In this document: positions 37,525-50,347 of the stretch, one piece after another
How the letters are laid out: each line of letters opens with the position of its first letter
Numbering within the stretch: the stretch's first letter is position 1
Assembly (NCBI GenBank): GCA_037951165.1
Contig: JBBDHG010000024.1
Span: 5,671,001 to 5,735,000 of the forward strand
Reading direction: 5' to 3'
DNA from: Lophius americanus
Lineage: Eukaryota; Chordata; Actinopteri; Lophiiformes; Lophiidae
DNA length: 64,000 nucleotides
Made by a program: the position numbers and the translations under genes
Notes under the pieces: model-generated
The model's database searches: none
What the model saw: the letters and a program-made list of their open reading frames with translations, nothing else
What the model was told of the DNA's origin: nothing

Positions 37525-37795
37525 GTAAAAAGGTTCTGGGTTCAAATCCACCTGGACATCGGGGTTGTTTCTGTGTGGAGTTTGCATGTTTCCCCCTATG
37601 TTTGCAGGAGGGTTCCTTTCCCTCCATCCACAGTCCAAAAACATTCAGTATACGTTACCCGTAGGTGAGAGCGTCAGAATGAAGGCTTGTTCGTCCTTCT
37701 GTGGTGGTCCTGTAGTGGACTAGCTACATACACATCTCTTGCCTTATGTCAGCTGGAATAGGCTGCAAGAGGCGGACCAAATTTTGTCCAATAGA
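37525..37795 (+). mobile_element. tRNA-related SINE, degenerate
   Basis: A B-box-like GGTTCAAATCC (37539-37549) is followed by TGTGTGGAGTTTGCATGTT and CAGTCCAAAAACAT, then AGCTGGAATAGGCTGCAAG near 37749. This is the order of the common teleost tRNA-related SINE. The A box is too eroded to recognise. Confidence 0.75.
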
Positions 37796-40700
37796 ACCCT
37801 CACAAAAAAAGAAATATACCTCAAGCTCATTTTTCAAGTATTCTTTAGTAAAAGTGTAGTATGGTTTCATTTGGAGACGACTTCTCTTCCCGCTGAGCTA
37901 CAGTTCGCCCTTGAAGGGCACTACTTCTAATTAGACCAATACTAAAAGTAATCATACATACTATATACTATATATATACTATACATGTATATACTATTGA
38001 TATACTGCACATACTGTAATAATAATTGAGTACAAGTATAGTCCAAATATGCTTTGACTTTTCTGTGTACTTGTCAGTATAAGAAAAGTATACTTAAGTA
38101 GAACAGTGTTAAGTATAACACTGATAAGTATATAAAATGTGTACTGCAAATATCTTATTTCCTTAGTTTTAAAGATGTAAACTAATCGCACACGCGAATG
38201 AACTTGTTTTTGTAAGCGACCTACATTGGATCCGTAGCTTTTGTAATAAGGAAACATATACTCCATAGGTCCGTACTTTATGTTCGGTTTGGTGTTGATT
38301 CTACCCAAACTTTAGTCACCTGTTTCCGTCCCTGATGCTGATCTCTGATAAAAGCGTTATACAAATCTGTCCATAACTCTTTTCGCTCTCTGGGTTCTTG
38401 GCTCCTCGTTGATAGAGAAAGTAAAAAATGTCATGGATCCACCCCTTTCTTCATAAGTACCATATAGTGTCATGGTGATCCAAAAAATGTAATTTATGAA
38501 TATTGAAAAAAAAACCTTTCCAGATAAGGCCTTTATCTTGCTGTTAAAAAAAATCCTGTATCAACTCCAAAATGTAAGGTGTTCTCCTTCACTTCACTTC
38601 CACGTCAGTTTATGGGTAATAGACTTCAATGGTGGGAAAGACACTGTTCATACTACTACTACTTAACTTAACAAGTATGTCAGGAAATCACTGCAACGGG
38701 TTTCTGTTAGAGTACATACAGAATTCACCCTAATACACCCCTTCGTCTAAATCTATTCAGCAATTCAGTGGTTAGATTTTTAGCACACGCCCCCACTGCC
38801 ACCACACACCCATCAAGTTTTAGAAAAATCCATCAAGTATTTTATCGAAGATCCATCCTTTCATCCAGGTCCAGTTTCTTCTCTGACACATCCCACACCT
38901 TACTACCCAGCTTTATGGTGATCTGGTTGGTAGTTTATGTGAAACAGTTAAAAAAATAAACCATCATTGTATAAATGATAAAATCAAAAAGAAGAAAAAT
39001 TTCAGTTTCTACCATTTCATTCAGATCCATTCCACTCAATTTAAGTTAGTCATCTCCTTTTTTTTAAAATGTAAATTCTTACCTACTGTCCATCTATATG
39101 TAGTGGATTCATCCCCACTTTATTTCAGAACCTCCAACAAAGTCGCACCAAGTAACACCAAAAAGCAACAGAAAATTATTAGATTTTTATCTCTTTTTTT
39201 AAATTTATTTCTAAGTATGTTATTAGACAGTGAATTCATCTTATCTTATTTTTTCTGCATATATGAGATGGAATGACATTCAAATTATAAAAAAGTTTTT
39301 TTATTTTAAAAGCCCATTGTCAATTTGTATTAGATTAGCTAACAACATTACCGTTAGTATAGTCACGACATGTTTATAGAAAATTATTTCAACCTTGTTA
39401 TACATTCTGTGGTTGTATAAAGTTATATTATTCTACTCAGTGAGATCTCATACACAATAATGTGTATCAGAAGAAGGACTAATCAAACACACAGTGACAT
39501 GTAGTTGAACTTTTTACTAAGTATATTATTCATTTATTAAGTTAGTTTGTTAGTTGGTTGTTTAGTCAGTTAGTTGTTTAGTTGTCTAGTTAGTTAGTTA
39601 GTTAGTTAGTTGGTTGGTTATTTATTTAGTTTGTTAGTTATTTTGTTGTTTGGTTGTTATTTAGGAGGGTCAATGTAAAATAAGAAAAATACTGTAGATG
39701 TTACCATTCTATGCATTGTACCAGAATTCTAATTATATATTAAGGCTAATTTCAGCTGACTTGTAGAGATGGTTGAGTAAGGCTGAGTTGGGTTGCATAC
39801 ATTTTCAATGAGAAAAAGTGACTGTGAATGTGCTCAACCAAACACTAAAGGCTAAAGTGAGAGATTGATACAGAAGAGAGGACGATGAGGAGACTGTTGG
39901 TTTTATCACTTTTCTCTTTGACATCATTCCAATTAATGCTCCTTTTGGAAAGTGTAACAAACAGATTTAATAAGATTAATTTTGTCTAAATGCGGTCTGC
40001 CTTGCAACGTCTCATTGTCCTGTCCCAACAAATGACATATTTGTGACGTCATCCCATAGACTGAGAGTCGTCCTTGTGCAATGACACAGGTGCAGGTTAC
40101 AGTATAATGCAGACCGGTGATACTCATCTGCCATCTCACCTCTCGTCATCTCAGACAAAGAATGAGGAGAAAATGACACAAGATTGATCGCAAACCAACT
40201 TTCTGTGACTCAAAGAAAACATCGTCAACACACAGCGGAAGACAAATGCCTTCCTGGGCTAAAAGGTCAGAGGTTCTACTGTGTGACATCGCATCACATA
40301 CAGAACTATCTGTGGAGTGAATGCTGTGGACACAATAGAATGTTTTCATCTACAAGCAATTATGTGGATTGTCTGAGAATAAGGGCGCAGGATATACATG
40401 CTAGAGGGTTGTTATTGACTTGAGCGCACGCGTCTCCTTATTTTTTGTAGTCAATAAAGTTATTTTAAGGCCAATCTCTTACATTTTATTGCATAATCAG
40501 GACTATAGTATCAAAAAATGTAAAAAGAACTTGTAAAGCAGAATTCTGTCTAGACAGAGGGATAAAAACTTTCTGTGCTTACAGATCAACATACTTAGAG
40601 CAGACAGACAGCAGACAGACAGTCGCACACAATGAAGTCAAGCTGAAACCTATCACACTGTTAATCTTAACACTGTGTTGACAAGACAGCAGCTAATGCT

Positions 40701-40840
40701 TTAAAAGAACCACAGCAGATTTAAGGCAAATTGCTTTCAAATATTATACCATAAGAAGGCAAAATAGTCACTATTCACATAGCACACACACCACTGATGT
40801 GTGATTATTGCACTTTTATCAGATTAAGGCAGTGTTAATG
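37796..40840. other. Intergenic with dispersed-repeat scraps
   Basis: No gene is seen. Part of 38720-38960 resembles a short dispersed repeat: the phrase ACCCATCAAGTTTTA recurs in slc25a37 intron 3 at 56728. A GTTA/GTTT simple repeat lies at about 39540-39650. The rest is AT-rich and unremarkable. Confidence 0.4.
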
Positions 40841-41170
40841 AATGGACTTCTATGTCACACTGTGGCTTTGGTGACTTCTCAGTGTGTGGCTGGTGCCAAA
40901 GAAGCTGGAGGAGTCAGCGGAGCCAGGGGGCATTGACAGTATCATGTTTATTGTAGCTGCATTCATGCATTTCCAAATGAAGCAGGAACTCCCCCAGGAG
41001 CACAGACACTGCTAGTAAACATCTCCTCCGCCGGAGAAAGTCAGGCTGAACCACGGAGAACAACAAATAAACAGCTAGGGAGCAATGGATGTGTCCGTTC
41101 AGGAGCCGGCCTCAATGTGTCCAACTCATTAGAGCCCCATTAGGTGCGACCACCCACTCTGACCCCCCAC
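40841..41170. promoter_or_regulatory. Candidate non-coding regulatory block upstream of nkx3.1
   Basis: A complex 330-bp block of moderate GC content stands out against simple sequence on both sides. It includes two ATTAG homeodomain-type cores 11 bp apart (41128 and 41139). It lies about 2 kb upstream of the nkx3.1 start codon. No coding frame fits. Its function is unproven. Confidence 0.3.
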
Positions 41171-41775
41171 CCCCTTCTGGTGTCTCCCTGCACTCACAGA
41201 CAACTGGGTGACAACACTGAGCTGATGGAGCCACTAGGAGATCAATCTGTTGAACTACAAATCCAGCATCCACTCCAATAATGCTCACTACAGGACTATA
41301 ATTGTTTTGTCACATAGGAAATGACTTAATTACAATGACAAACTGTATGAACATCTCTTTGTTTGCCAGATACTATTATTACCTGAATTTGTAGGTCTCA
41401 ATGTTCATGAATAAGCAGATCAAAGAGTCTATGAAATATAACTTCAAAAACAACTACAAATTCTATCACTAACTTCTATTTTTCTTTTATCTATATCACA
41501 TTTACATCCAACTATCCTTTGTGTAACGTGATCATTGCACAAATATTATTGCACCAGGTGAGGCAATTATTGCACTAACAAATTTACATTAGCCTGAAAC
41601 TACGGGGATTGATCTACCCTTTATATAAAGTAGCACATGTACACAGAATCAACTGTAGCACCGCTTATCACCAATAAAGTTTTTCAGAAAATCTGAGCCT
41701 TCTTACATTCCTGATGGTTGGATTTAGTGCTAAAATATTTTGAGCATCTCATCTTGTGCTTTATGAACTGTCGAC

Positions 41776-41842
41776 GTAGTAGAAGAAGTAATAGTAGTAG
41801 TAGTAGTAGTAGTAGTAGAGGTAGTAGTAGTAGTAGTAGTAA

Positions 41843-41878
<36 letters not shown>

Positions 41879-42186
41879 AAGTAATAGTAGTAGTAGTAGT
41901 AGTAGTAATAGTAGTAGTAGTAGTAATAGTAGTAGTAGTAGTAATAGTAGTAGTAGTAGTAGAAGTAATAGTAGTAGTAGTAGTAGTAGTAATAGTAGTA
42001 GTAGTAGTAATAGTAGTAGTAGTAGTAGAGGTAGTAGTAGTAGTAGTAGTAGTAGTAATAGTAGTAGTAGTAGTAGTAGTAGAAGTAATAGTAGTAGTAG
42101 TAGTAATAGTAGTAGTAGTAGTAGTAGTAGTAGTAGAAGTAATAGTAGTAGTAGTAGTAATAGTAGTAGTAGTAGTAGTAGTAGAG

Positions 42187-42225
<39 letters not shown>

Positions 42226-42436
42226 ATAGTAGTAGTAGTAGTAGTAGAAATAATAGTAGTAGTAGTAGTAGTAGGCGTAGTAGTAGTAGTAGTAGAAGTA
42301 TTAGTAGTAGTAGTAGTAGAAATAATAGTATAGTAGTAGTAGGCGTAGTAGTAGAGGTAGTACTAGTAGTAGTAGTAGTAGTAGAAATAATAGTAGTAGT
42401 AGTAATAGGCGTAGTTGTTGTAGTAGTAGTAGTAGC

Positions 42437-42468
<32 letters not shown>

Positions 42469-42476
42469 GCGTAGTC

Positions 42477-42558
<82 letters not shown>

Positions 42559-42584
42559 AAGTAGTAGTAGTAGTAGTAGTAGGC

Positions 42585-42627
<43 letters not shown>

Positions 42628-42629
42628 GC

Positions 42630-42672
<43 letters not shown>

Positions 42673-42726
42673 GCGTAGTAGTAGTAGTAGTAGTAGAAGT
42701 AATAGTAGTAGAAGTAATAGCAGTAA
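41776..42726. repeat. 950-bp TAG/CTA trinucleotide array
   Basis: Nearly pure AGT (TAG) units run for about 316 repeats, with regular interruptions by AAT, AGA, AGG and GGC triplets. The 5' two-thirds are rich in AAT interruptions and the 3' third in GGC. Any open frame here is a by-product of the repeat. The array ends about 225 bp upstream of the nkx3.1 TATA box. Confidence 0.97.
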
Positions 42727-42915
42727 TTACAATTTTTGCAATAATTAGAAAAATGTCACACACCAATGTTGATAATAAAAGTTAGAGGTATAGACAGTAT
42801 TTAAAGGCATGATGACATATAAACATTTTTTTAAAAGAAAACCAACTAAACTGTTTGTAATTCTCATCTTGTTGATCTAAACACTTTTCTGAAGGTAGAA
42901 GAGGAGTTGGCTGCA

Positions 42916-43064
42916 CTCGGCCCGCCCCTGCTGTAAACCCACCCCTGCTCTTGTATATATTCACACATTGGGAGTGTGTAAGGAGACACTCTGCCTTAAG
43001 CCCGTCACCTGCTGCAGCCCTCTGGCACTGAGAGGCCTCAGACTTGTGGATTACTGGATGGAAA
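42916..43064 (+). promoter_or_regulatory. nkx3.1: nkx3.1 core promoter and 5' UTR
   Basis: A GC box CCCGCCCC (about 42921) and a CACC-type CCACCCCT (about 42939) precede TATATAT (42954-42960). The start codon lies about 105 bp after the TATA box, leaving a leader of about 75-80 nt. Confidence 0.65.
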
Positions 43065-44206
43065 ATGTCTGACACTGTCAAACCTCTTACTTCTTTTCTC
43101 ATTGAGGACATCCTCTCCATTAAGGACAGCCCCACATTTAATGGCAAATGCTGCTCGCAGAAGATGGAGAGATGTTCCCAGTGGGAAGAGGAAGCTGAAA
43201 AGTTGTCAGAGCAGCTCTGCCCCCAGGAGTCAGTTTTTGGAGTGCAGACAGGTGAGCTCCTGCAGGAATATAACAAATAAAAAAAAGAACCTTTGTGAGA
43301 TTAATTATAAGCTTATGTCATCAGACGTTATTTCAACATAATACTTTATGTGACATGCATGCATGTATATTTGGTACCACTTTACAATAAGACTCTCTTT
43401 ATTATGCATTTATAAATGGCTTGTACATGGTTTTTCCTTTTTAATTTGTAAACACTTAAAAAATCATGAATAAACTGCTATAATTCAATAGGTATAAAGG
43501 GTATCAGAGACCTGATGCTTGCCATATAATGAGCACACCTATCTGTACTGATAACTTCAATATTGCAAAATAGTGACCCAAGTTAATTAATTGAAAGTTA
43601 TGTTATAAACTGTTTATAAATGTTAACTGATGACATATAGAGTGTTTACAACCTAATTGGTAGCCTAATTATAAACCATCTATAAATCCTTTATAACACT
43701 TTTCTGATTGTACAGTAGTGGTAGCGTAAATATTTTTTATTCAGAGAGCTGCTTCCTTATTGATATTTATGCTATGTATGTAGAAATGTTCACCCTTACT
43801 GATCTGATCACATCTGTGCTCCACAGGGCCTCTGGACACATCCTGTCCCAGCACCTCCACAGGGAAACAAAAACGCACCCGGGCTGCATTCACACACCTT
43901 CAAGTGCTTGAACTGGAGAAGAGATTCAACCACCAGAAATACCTGTCTGCCCCAGAAAGGGCTCACCTGGCCGGCGCCTTAAGACTAACTGAGACCCAAG
44001 TGAAAATTTGGTTTCAGAACCGAAGATACAAGACAAAGCGAAAGCAGCAAACATTGGAGTTTTGTAAGGAGGCATACAAAGCAGACCGACTGGGTCTGAG
44101 AGACGATTTAGTCCAATCAACACTGATAACCTCCTTCTGCAAAGCATACCAATACAGACCCTACCTTTGGGACTACGCTGGCCACTGGGGGACCACATTA
44201 TGGTGA
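43065..44206 (+). CDS. nkx3.1: NK3-class homeobox transcription factor Nkx3.1
   Basis: Nuclear transcription factor of the NK3 family; fish nkx3.1 is expressed in sclerotome and other mesoderm, and mammalian NKX3-1 in prostate. The exons are 43065-43251 and 43827-44206, joined phase 1 across a 575-bp GT-AG intron, giving 188 residues, close to other fish family members. The eh1-type repressor motif LTSFLIEDILSI is at 8-19. The homeodomain spans 77-136, with YLSAPERAHLA and helix 3 KIWFQNRRYKTKRKQ including Tyr54 (Y130). The C-terminal tail YQYRPYLWDYAGHW matches the aromatic tail of NKX3-1 proteins. The start is the first ATG after the TATA box that opens directly into the eh1 motif. Nkx3-2 (bapx1) is excluded by the short length, the tail and the linkage to nkx2.7 and slc25a37. 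Confidence 0.95.
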
Positions 44207-45309
44207 ACCTGAACTGATCTATGAAGCAATGATACATAATCAAAAACCGATGTTTAGTATAAATGATATTAATGCCATGTTAACTGTTAAAATTGATCAT
44301 TTGTTGTTGTTTTTTTTAAGAGAAATATGTAATGAATCAATTGAATGTCGTGGTTACGGATTTTGTTGCTATGATAAACTGATTAATGAAATATCAAATT
44401 AATGGTGACACTTAATATTATTTTAATTTAAAGCTCTGTATTTAAGATACAGAAAGTACATCAACTGAAGTTTTGTGGAAGACATTACTTTAATAATGGC
44501 AAAAACGGTTTTAAAATTATTTTTGAATAATGATGTCATTAACTAAATTTGAAGCGAGTAGTTTCAATGAGCGACTCGCTCATACTGACTTTTTACTGTA
44601 GACATTTAAACCATCTGTGGGGAGTTAAACTCTGATAAGACAGAAAACCTACATGAGAAGATAAGACGAGGCAGAGATGAAGATGATATTGTACATAAGG
44701 GTCGAAGAATGAGATATGATTCCTTTAAAGAGCTCCTAACCTGATGAAAACATGGAGATAAAACTGCTCTTAACATTTTTAGAGAGGTGAGGTCATGAGA
44801 ATAGTTTCTGTATGAAACGAAGACCTGAGATATTTTGATTTTGGGGGATTTTGTTTTCATGAATTAGTTTGGCAATCAACCCAATGTTAGTAAAGATGAG
44901 TTGATAGACATCTTATAGACCCAAATGGGAAACCTGGATGATGTGATAGCATACATCAAAACTATGAGAAGCATACTGTCGGTAAGCAGTAGTAGAACAA
45001 TGTCAGTGCACAACCTCCTATTGATCATTAAAGGCACTGATAAGATGGCAGCCCAGGATTTGGGTCTTTTTATATTTAAGAGGGCAACACTTGTAGTAGC
45101 ATAACAGAGTGCATGCAGGAATGGATGAACTGATAGAGGAGGACTTGAGAGCTCTCACTAGTAACCTGTCCGACTTGTACCTTGGTCAGCAGCGTGAAAA
45201 TATAATCTTTTTTGTTCTTTAATCTTGTTTAGAAACAAATGATGTGCTTCTACATTCTTCTGTTTTTAAGTGATCAAAAGATTCCATTATCTTTTTAAAA
45301 CAATTTGTT
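44207..45309. other. Downstream of nkx3.1, intergenic
   Basis: Holds the nkx3.1 3' UTR, but no canonical AATAAA stands out; a variant signal may be used. The rest has no recognisable gene or repeat. Confidence 0.4.
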
Positions 45310-46760
45310 CAAGTTGTGTGCACGGAAACAAGGAGCGGGACCCAAATGCAGATAAACCCATTGCAGGTCAAGGTGACAGGCAGCCGGATGAGAGGCTTTC
45401 GATAATGTTGCAGGACAGGAGGCTTGTAATAGTAGATCAGTGGATTCATGAAAAATCCACACAGAACCATCCTCACATGAGACTGAACGGCACAGGAGCT
45501 GGTGAATTATGGAGCTAAGCAGGTAGAGGGGATTGTAACCACATAGCAGGGACAGGAGATGGTTGCTTTACAAATAAAACTGCCTCGGTTCATAAACGGA
45601 TTTGATTGATAAAGGTAATAACGGCTTGACACTAGGAAGACTAATGGCAGCACAGGAACGGCTGATTGTTGCAACACTGGCTGTTACTAAAGACTGCATC
45701 TGCATAGAATGACGACTACATGGACAGAGACTGCTGTAGCTCAGCAAATACCAAAGATCAATTGGTACAGCCAGGTAAGAAAGATCGCCTCTGCCCAGGA
45801 ACCAGTGTGTGTCATAGCTGGGATGCAACATGTTGCTGTAGCACAGGGGGAAAAAAGTGTTGAAGTGCAGAGCAGGAGGCAGATGGTTAGAGGTCAGACT
45901 GGAGGTCAGAGGAGGGGGGTTGGCTATATGATGTAACGCGATGCATCATATAGTCAGCTACCTTTTGGCTATGTTCATTGATTGGGAATCAAAAGAAGAA
46001 AAACTTTTGTTTTTTTCCCAGTGGCAAAAGTTGTTGTAGAAGTGGGAGGAGTAGGGCGATTGGAGGGTCAGGAGCAGGTATCCTCATAGTTGCTGACTGA
46101 AGATGGGAGCAATGGACAAATAGGTAACCAGCCTCTGACAGGAACCAGGAGGAAGTTTAGGTGATAAGGCTCTGGCATGCTTTTCAGATGACACTCTGGG
46201 ACAACGGACACCAGGACCTCCGGGGGAGCTGGGCAACAATGAAGGCAGAGAGCTAATGATATGAATGAGGCTTTCATACTATTGCCCAGGCATGACATTA
46301 ACCGGATAACTGACTGACTCACTGACTGACTGACTCAAGTAGTGGAACCGGCAGGAGGTTATCATAAGTCAGTATATAATGCAAGCAGACTTAAACTCAT
46401 TCAGCTGTGACTGGAGCACGCTCTGTGGCAGAGAACAATGTCATGAACCAGGGAATGAGTGCCGTGGTTGTGTAATCGGGAACCAAAGGCTGAAGCTTTG
46501 GAGTTGGAGAAAACTGGAATGGCCGGTCACAATGAACAGGTAGAGCGTCCACTTAAAATGTGTGAACTGTCTGGCCCATTCAGGATCTCATTTGAAGGCC
46601 GCTATGAGGAATCGTAGGAATGCCGGTTCTTGATTTACTTAGTTGCTCCTGTGTCCAAGCAAAAATTAAATAAAATAAGATTGAAAGGCAACTGTGTCTG
46701 CCTGGGTGACACCGCCCGGTTTGTTCTGTCACAGTGTATAGATTGACAAGAAGTGCGACC
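45310..46760. mobile_element. Probable dispersed-repeat complex, unclassified
   Basis: The opening phrase GGAGCGGGACCCAAATGCAG and a related AGTGCGACCCAAAGACAGAC near 46753 resemble the ends of a family scattered in fish genomes. The interior is GC-richer than its flanks and contains many short open frames without homology that I know. A 10-bp perfect hairpin lies at 45924-45953 and a GACT repeat at about 46314-46336. The boundaries are approximate. Confidence 0.35.
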
Positions 46761-47394
46761 CAAAGACAGACAAATGGAAGCAGGGTTATAGCAGTTTGAA
46801 ATAATTCAATAACCATAAGCAGAGACAAAAAACAAACTCAAACACAAGAACAAAACAAAACCCAACGAAGGAAAAAGTATTCACTATTAAAAAATAAAGA
46901 AAACACAAAAGTAGAAGGGCAGTAACAGTAGCAGATAGAAACAATAGAAAAAAGGAGTAGTCTGACTTGGATACTGGGAGGATTATTGCACTGGTCAACC
47001 AAATAATAAATAAAATAAGTGTAGATTGGAAACCATTAAATTGCACATAGTGTTACATATAATTGCAGATGAAATGTTTCTGAAAGCGTTCATACTGGAC
47101 AAACAGTTAAGCAGATTTTCCAGAGTGTCTTTATTGTCATTATTTGTTCTCAGTTAACATGTTATTCTTCACTCTGCATTCATGTCTGATGATCAGGAGC
47201 AGCAAACCGGCCAGATGGTGGTAGGAATTTATAGTAGTGTGAAGTTGGAATTTATGCTCAAATATCAATTTATATTTGCCTATAATTGGATTTTTTCATA
47301 ATAGCCAGACTTTGTAGAACAGATTGCATTTTCAAAGAATTTCCACTCAAACAATAATAATCTATTAAATGAATTATTCAGCTGTAAATATTCC
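46761..47394. other. Intergenic, nothing recognised
   Basis: AT-rich. A-rich stretches at 46800-46960 could be a retroelement tail, but no family is recognisable. Confidence 0.35.
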
Positions 47395-47965
47395 CCCGTA
47401 AAATCAGCAGCATCATAGGTCATGCTGACAAGGGATGTTGTTTGTCGCTGGGGTGACGTTTTCCTGCTTCAAAGCGTCCAAAATATTTGTTTAAGCGGTC
47501 AAGAAACTCTGCGTTGTCACCGGGTGGAGGAACAGGTCTGGAGTCTGTGATGGATGGGATTTCTTGCCACATGTGTCTGGTGTCCCTCGGGTCTCTAAAG
47601 GGACTTGGATTTTCTGTCCATAGGTATACGTTGCAACCCTGATGGTTCCGTTCAGGTTGGCTGGAGCTGAACTAAGGGGACACCATATCACTTGATTTAA
47701 GGCAGCTATGAATGTTCTCAGCATTACACACACTCCTGCCATCACCCAGGGCCTCTCATTGGCACAGGTGGAGATGTTCTTAGAGCCACTGACATTGGCT
47801 TTGCAGTTCCTCATGTATCCAGTCAAAGATTCAGCATATTCCTCCACGTTGGTGTGCTGTTGTAGGTTGGCAGCCTCTACAAACACGGCCCAGTCGATGC
47901 ACTCAAAGCCGTCCCTCTGGCCAGAGCCTGACTTACATCACAGCCGATTTAGATCTGTGCAGGTG
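47395..47965 (-). pseudogene. LINE ORF2 relic between endonuclease and reverse transcriptase
   Basis: Read on the - strand, the frames give GFECIDWAVFVEAANLQQHT near 47910-47850, SKNISTCANERPWV near 47780-47740, and AEFLDRLNKYFGRFEA near 47510-47460. This is the order found between the endonuclease and reverse-transcriptase domains of a common fish LINE (compare TRANQKPW and LNxFFARFE in relatives). Stops and frameshifts are present and the catalytic domains are missing. Confidence 0.7.
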
Positions 47966-47994
47966 TCTGTATGAAGGGATCAGCATGACAGAGA

Positions 47995-48195
47995 CCCCTT
48001 TTCCACCAAAAAGAACCTGCTGCTAGTTCGGTGCTGGTGATAGTGCCAGTGCTTAGTTGCTTCAACTTGTACACCTCCTAAGAACATGTTTGCTATTCCA
48101 TTGGCAAGTAGCCAAGTCAGATTCACACCATTAAGTCATTGATAACGTCCGTTCATCGCTGTCTGTTTACCCAGCAACGCTCGTGACATACTCAA
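47995..48195. mobile_element. Possible hAT-type DNA transposon scrap
   Basis: TTTTCCACCAAAAAGAACCTG, GTTCGGTGCTGGT and CCATTGGCAAGTAGCCAAGTC are phrases of a non-autonomous fish DNA transposon. Only one end is clear and no transposase remains. Confidence 0.4.
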
Positions 48196-50047
48196 GCGGA
48201 TTAGCCTTACCCTCTTTCAGTAAGTGACACACAGGCAACACACAAGCTTCAAAATAAAACAGGAACCCAACAAATTAAACCGTAGTCTTTGTATGAACTT
48301 GAAAAAGAAAGGCAGTTAGGGTGAAACACATGGTTTTATATCAAGAATGCAACATCTTACAAATGTTGTCAAATGGAGATCTCGAATCATAATAATTTCC
48401 TTTAACTAAAGCGAGTTCTTATCAACAGCCCAATTCATTCTAGGCTCTAGGAATAAACAGGTAATTAAACATGAAGAGGGCAGATAGCATCTGTTTTGAC
48501 GGCACAGAGAATCTGACAGTGTCTCTCAGCGTCTCGGGCCATATACGAACACGCTTATCAGATAAAGGAGCTCGCTGAAGGGTGAACCTGAAGGGTAGAG
48601 GAACTATTATTTTCTGCATTTGACGTTGTTAGACCCACACTTCCGTCGGCTCAAAGAGACACGCTACATTGACTCACAAAAACAGAAGGCTTAAAGAAAA
48701 CTTCCTCTTGTGTTTTGTTCTCTGTCAGTCTTAGGGCTCGGGGATTCACTCTAAAAATCTGTCGCCGCACTACCTGGATTAACTGGATTTGGCAAGTAAA
48801 TAATGAAAAGCAGATAGGAGGAGTTTAAAACATGACTGCCTTATCTACTCTTTTATTCACTGGATCAGAGTTTTGCCAGTTCATGGCTGCATGCAGATTG
48901 TCTGGAATGTGGAATAAAGTCCGTTTGAATAAGAAATAAAATGTTACTAAGCTTATCTTCCTCTTTAGGGATGTGATTGTGAGCTGCAGTAAACAGTGTG
49001 GTCGTGGAGGCATCGCCGTGCTCCTCAAGGTGGCCAGTGATGCTTTGACAAATAAGCAGATCCTCACAACAGATGAAGGCTAAACCAAACCTCGACCACA
49101 AAGACGACCATTGTCGATGTACCAATATGCCGTGACTGTCTGACAAACTTGTTGGGAGTCGATAAGGAGGCTTAAAACAGCCCTGCTCTTTTCACATGGA
49201 AACACTCATGAACTTCTTTGGAAATTGTAACTGGACCCCTCATGTTACGGTACCAGTAGGAGCCTTTCTTCTCCCATCAGCAGATACACTGCTGCATCCA
49301 GCTTACCCGATGGCTGAGATCGATTGTGTGGCTGCCATCAGTGCTTGAGAAAGAGAAGGAAACAGGTAGAAGAGACAGTCAGACACAGAGAGAGAGTAGT
49401 ATTTTTCCAGGGTTCTTATCTGTGGGATAAAGATATAAAGTAGTGGGACAGTTTACTGCAGATGAGAGCGATTATGACAAGGACAGAAGACAGAGGGGGG
49501 CGTCGTCATTGTGTGCTTCAGATAAACAACCTGCTCATGGACAAGGGTAAAAACTAAACACATCTGGGACGACGATGTTACAGCACAAGTGTACGTGTCC
49601 TGAGGCACGTTGGTTAGGGAAAAAAAGCTCTGTCTCCATCTCAATAAGAAATAAGATCAGTCTTGATTTTGTGTCATTATATACCATATTGTTAAAGAAA
49701 TATAAATAAAAACAAACCTTTATAATTGCTCCATGTATAAATGTGAGGGCAGTAATGGCATGAAATGAAAACAAAGGACCCAAATGGGTTAAACCCATTA
49801 ATTGTCCACAAATGTAATAGTATTCAAAAATATACATGTATTCACTCTGAGGATGTCACAATGACAATGCTCGATTTTCCCTGGCAAAATAATTCACAAA
49901 AGTAATAATAGTTTTATCGTTCAAATTCATCTTTAACATTGTTTATTGTGTGGATTTTTCCTTATTGTTGATGAATAAATGATTCTCAATACAGGAGATT
50001 TAGGAGGTGAGCAGTCTGAAATCATAAATGTTTATTGTGTTCAGGGT
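48196..50047. other. Intergenic, nothing recognised
   Basis: Mixed-composition sequence without coding frames that I can support. No repeat family is recognised. Confidence 0.4.
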
Positions 50048-50347
50048 CATTGGGGGGCTGAAGAACATTCAAAACTTGGGCGAGGGGTGGGGGGTGGGGT
50101 ACACCCTGGCTAAGTCACCAGTTCATCAAACGGCCGACACATTGAGACAGACACCGATTCATACTCTCATTCTCAACTATGGATAAATGGTTTTAAACGG
50201 AGGGTGGAAACCTAGATGAGCAGTGCAAACACAGGGAGAACATGCAAACTCCCTACAGAAAGGCACAAAGGTGGTAGAGGTGGATTTGAACCTGGGACCT
50301 TCTTGCAGTGATATGGCGGCGCTACCCATTGCGCCACCATGCTGCCC
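50048..50347 (-). mobile_element. tRNA-related SINE, nearly full length, antisense
   Basis: Read on the - strand from 50347, it starts GGCAGCATGGTGGCGCAATG, has an exact B box GGTTCAAATCC (50292-50282) and continues with GGAGTTTGCATGTTCTCCC, then the usual tail ending near 50050. It is the best-preserved copy of this family in the window. Confidence 0.85.

Noticed and set aside
41684..42785. Open frames of about 355-360 codons on both strands (poly-Ser/Val and poly-Thr/Leu)
   Set aside because: They are read-through of a stop-free phase of the TAG trinucleotide array. Both strands are open at once, the content is single-residue runs, and no splice or promoter context fits.
47491..47886. A novel 131-residue protein gene on the - strand
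   Set aside because: Its residues match, in order, the linker region of a fish LINE ORF2, with further LINE text in other frames on both sides.
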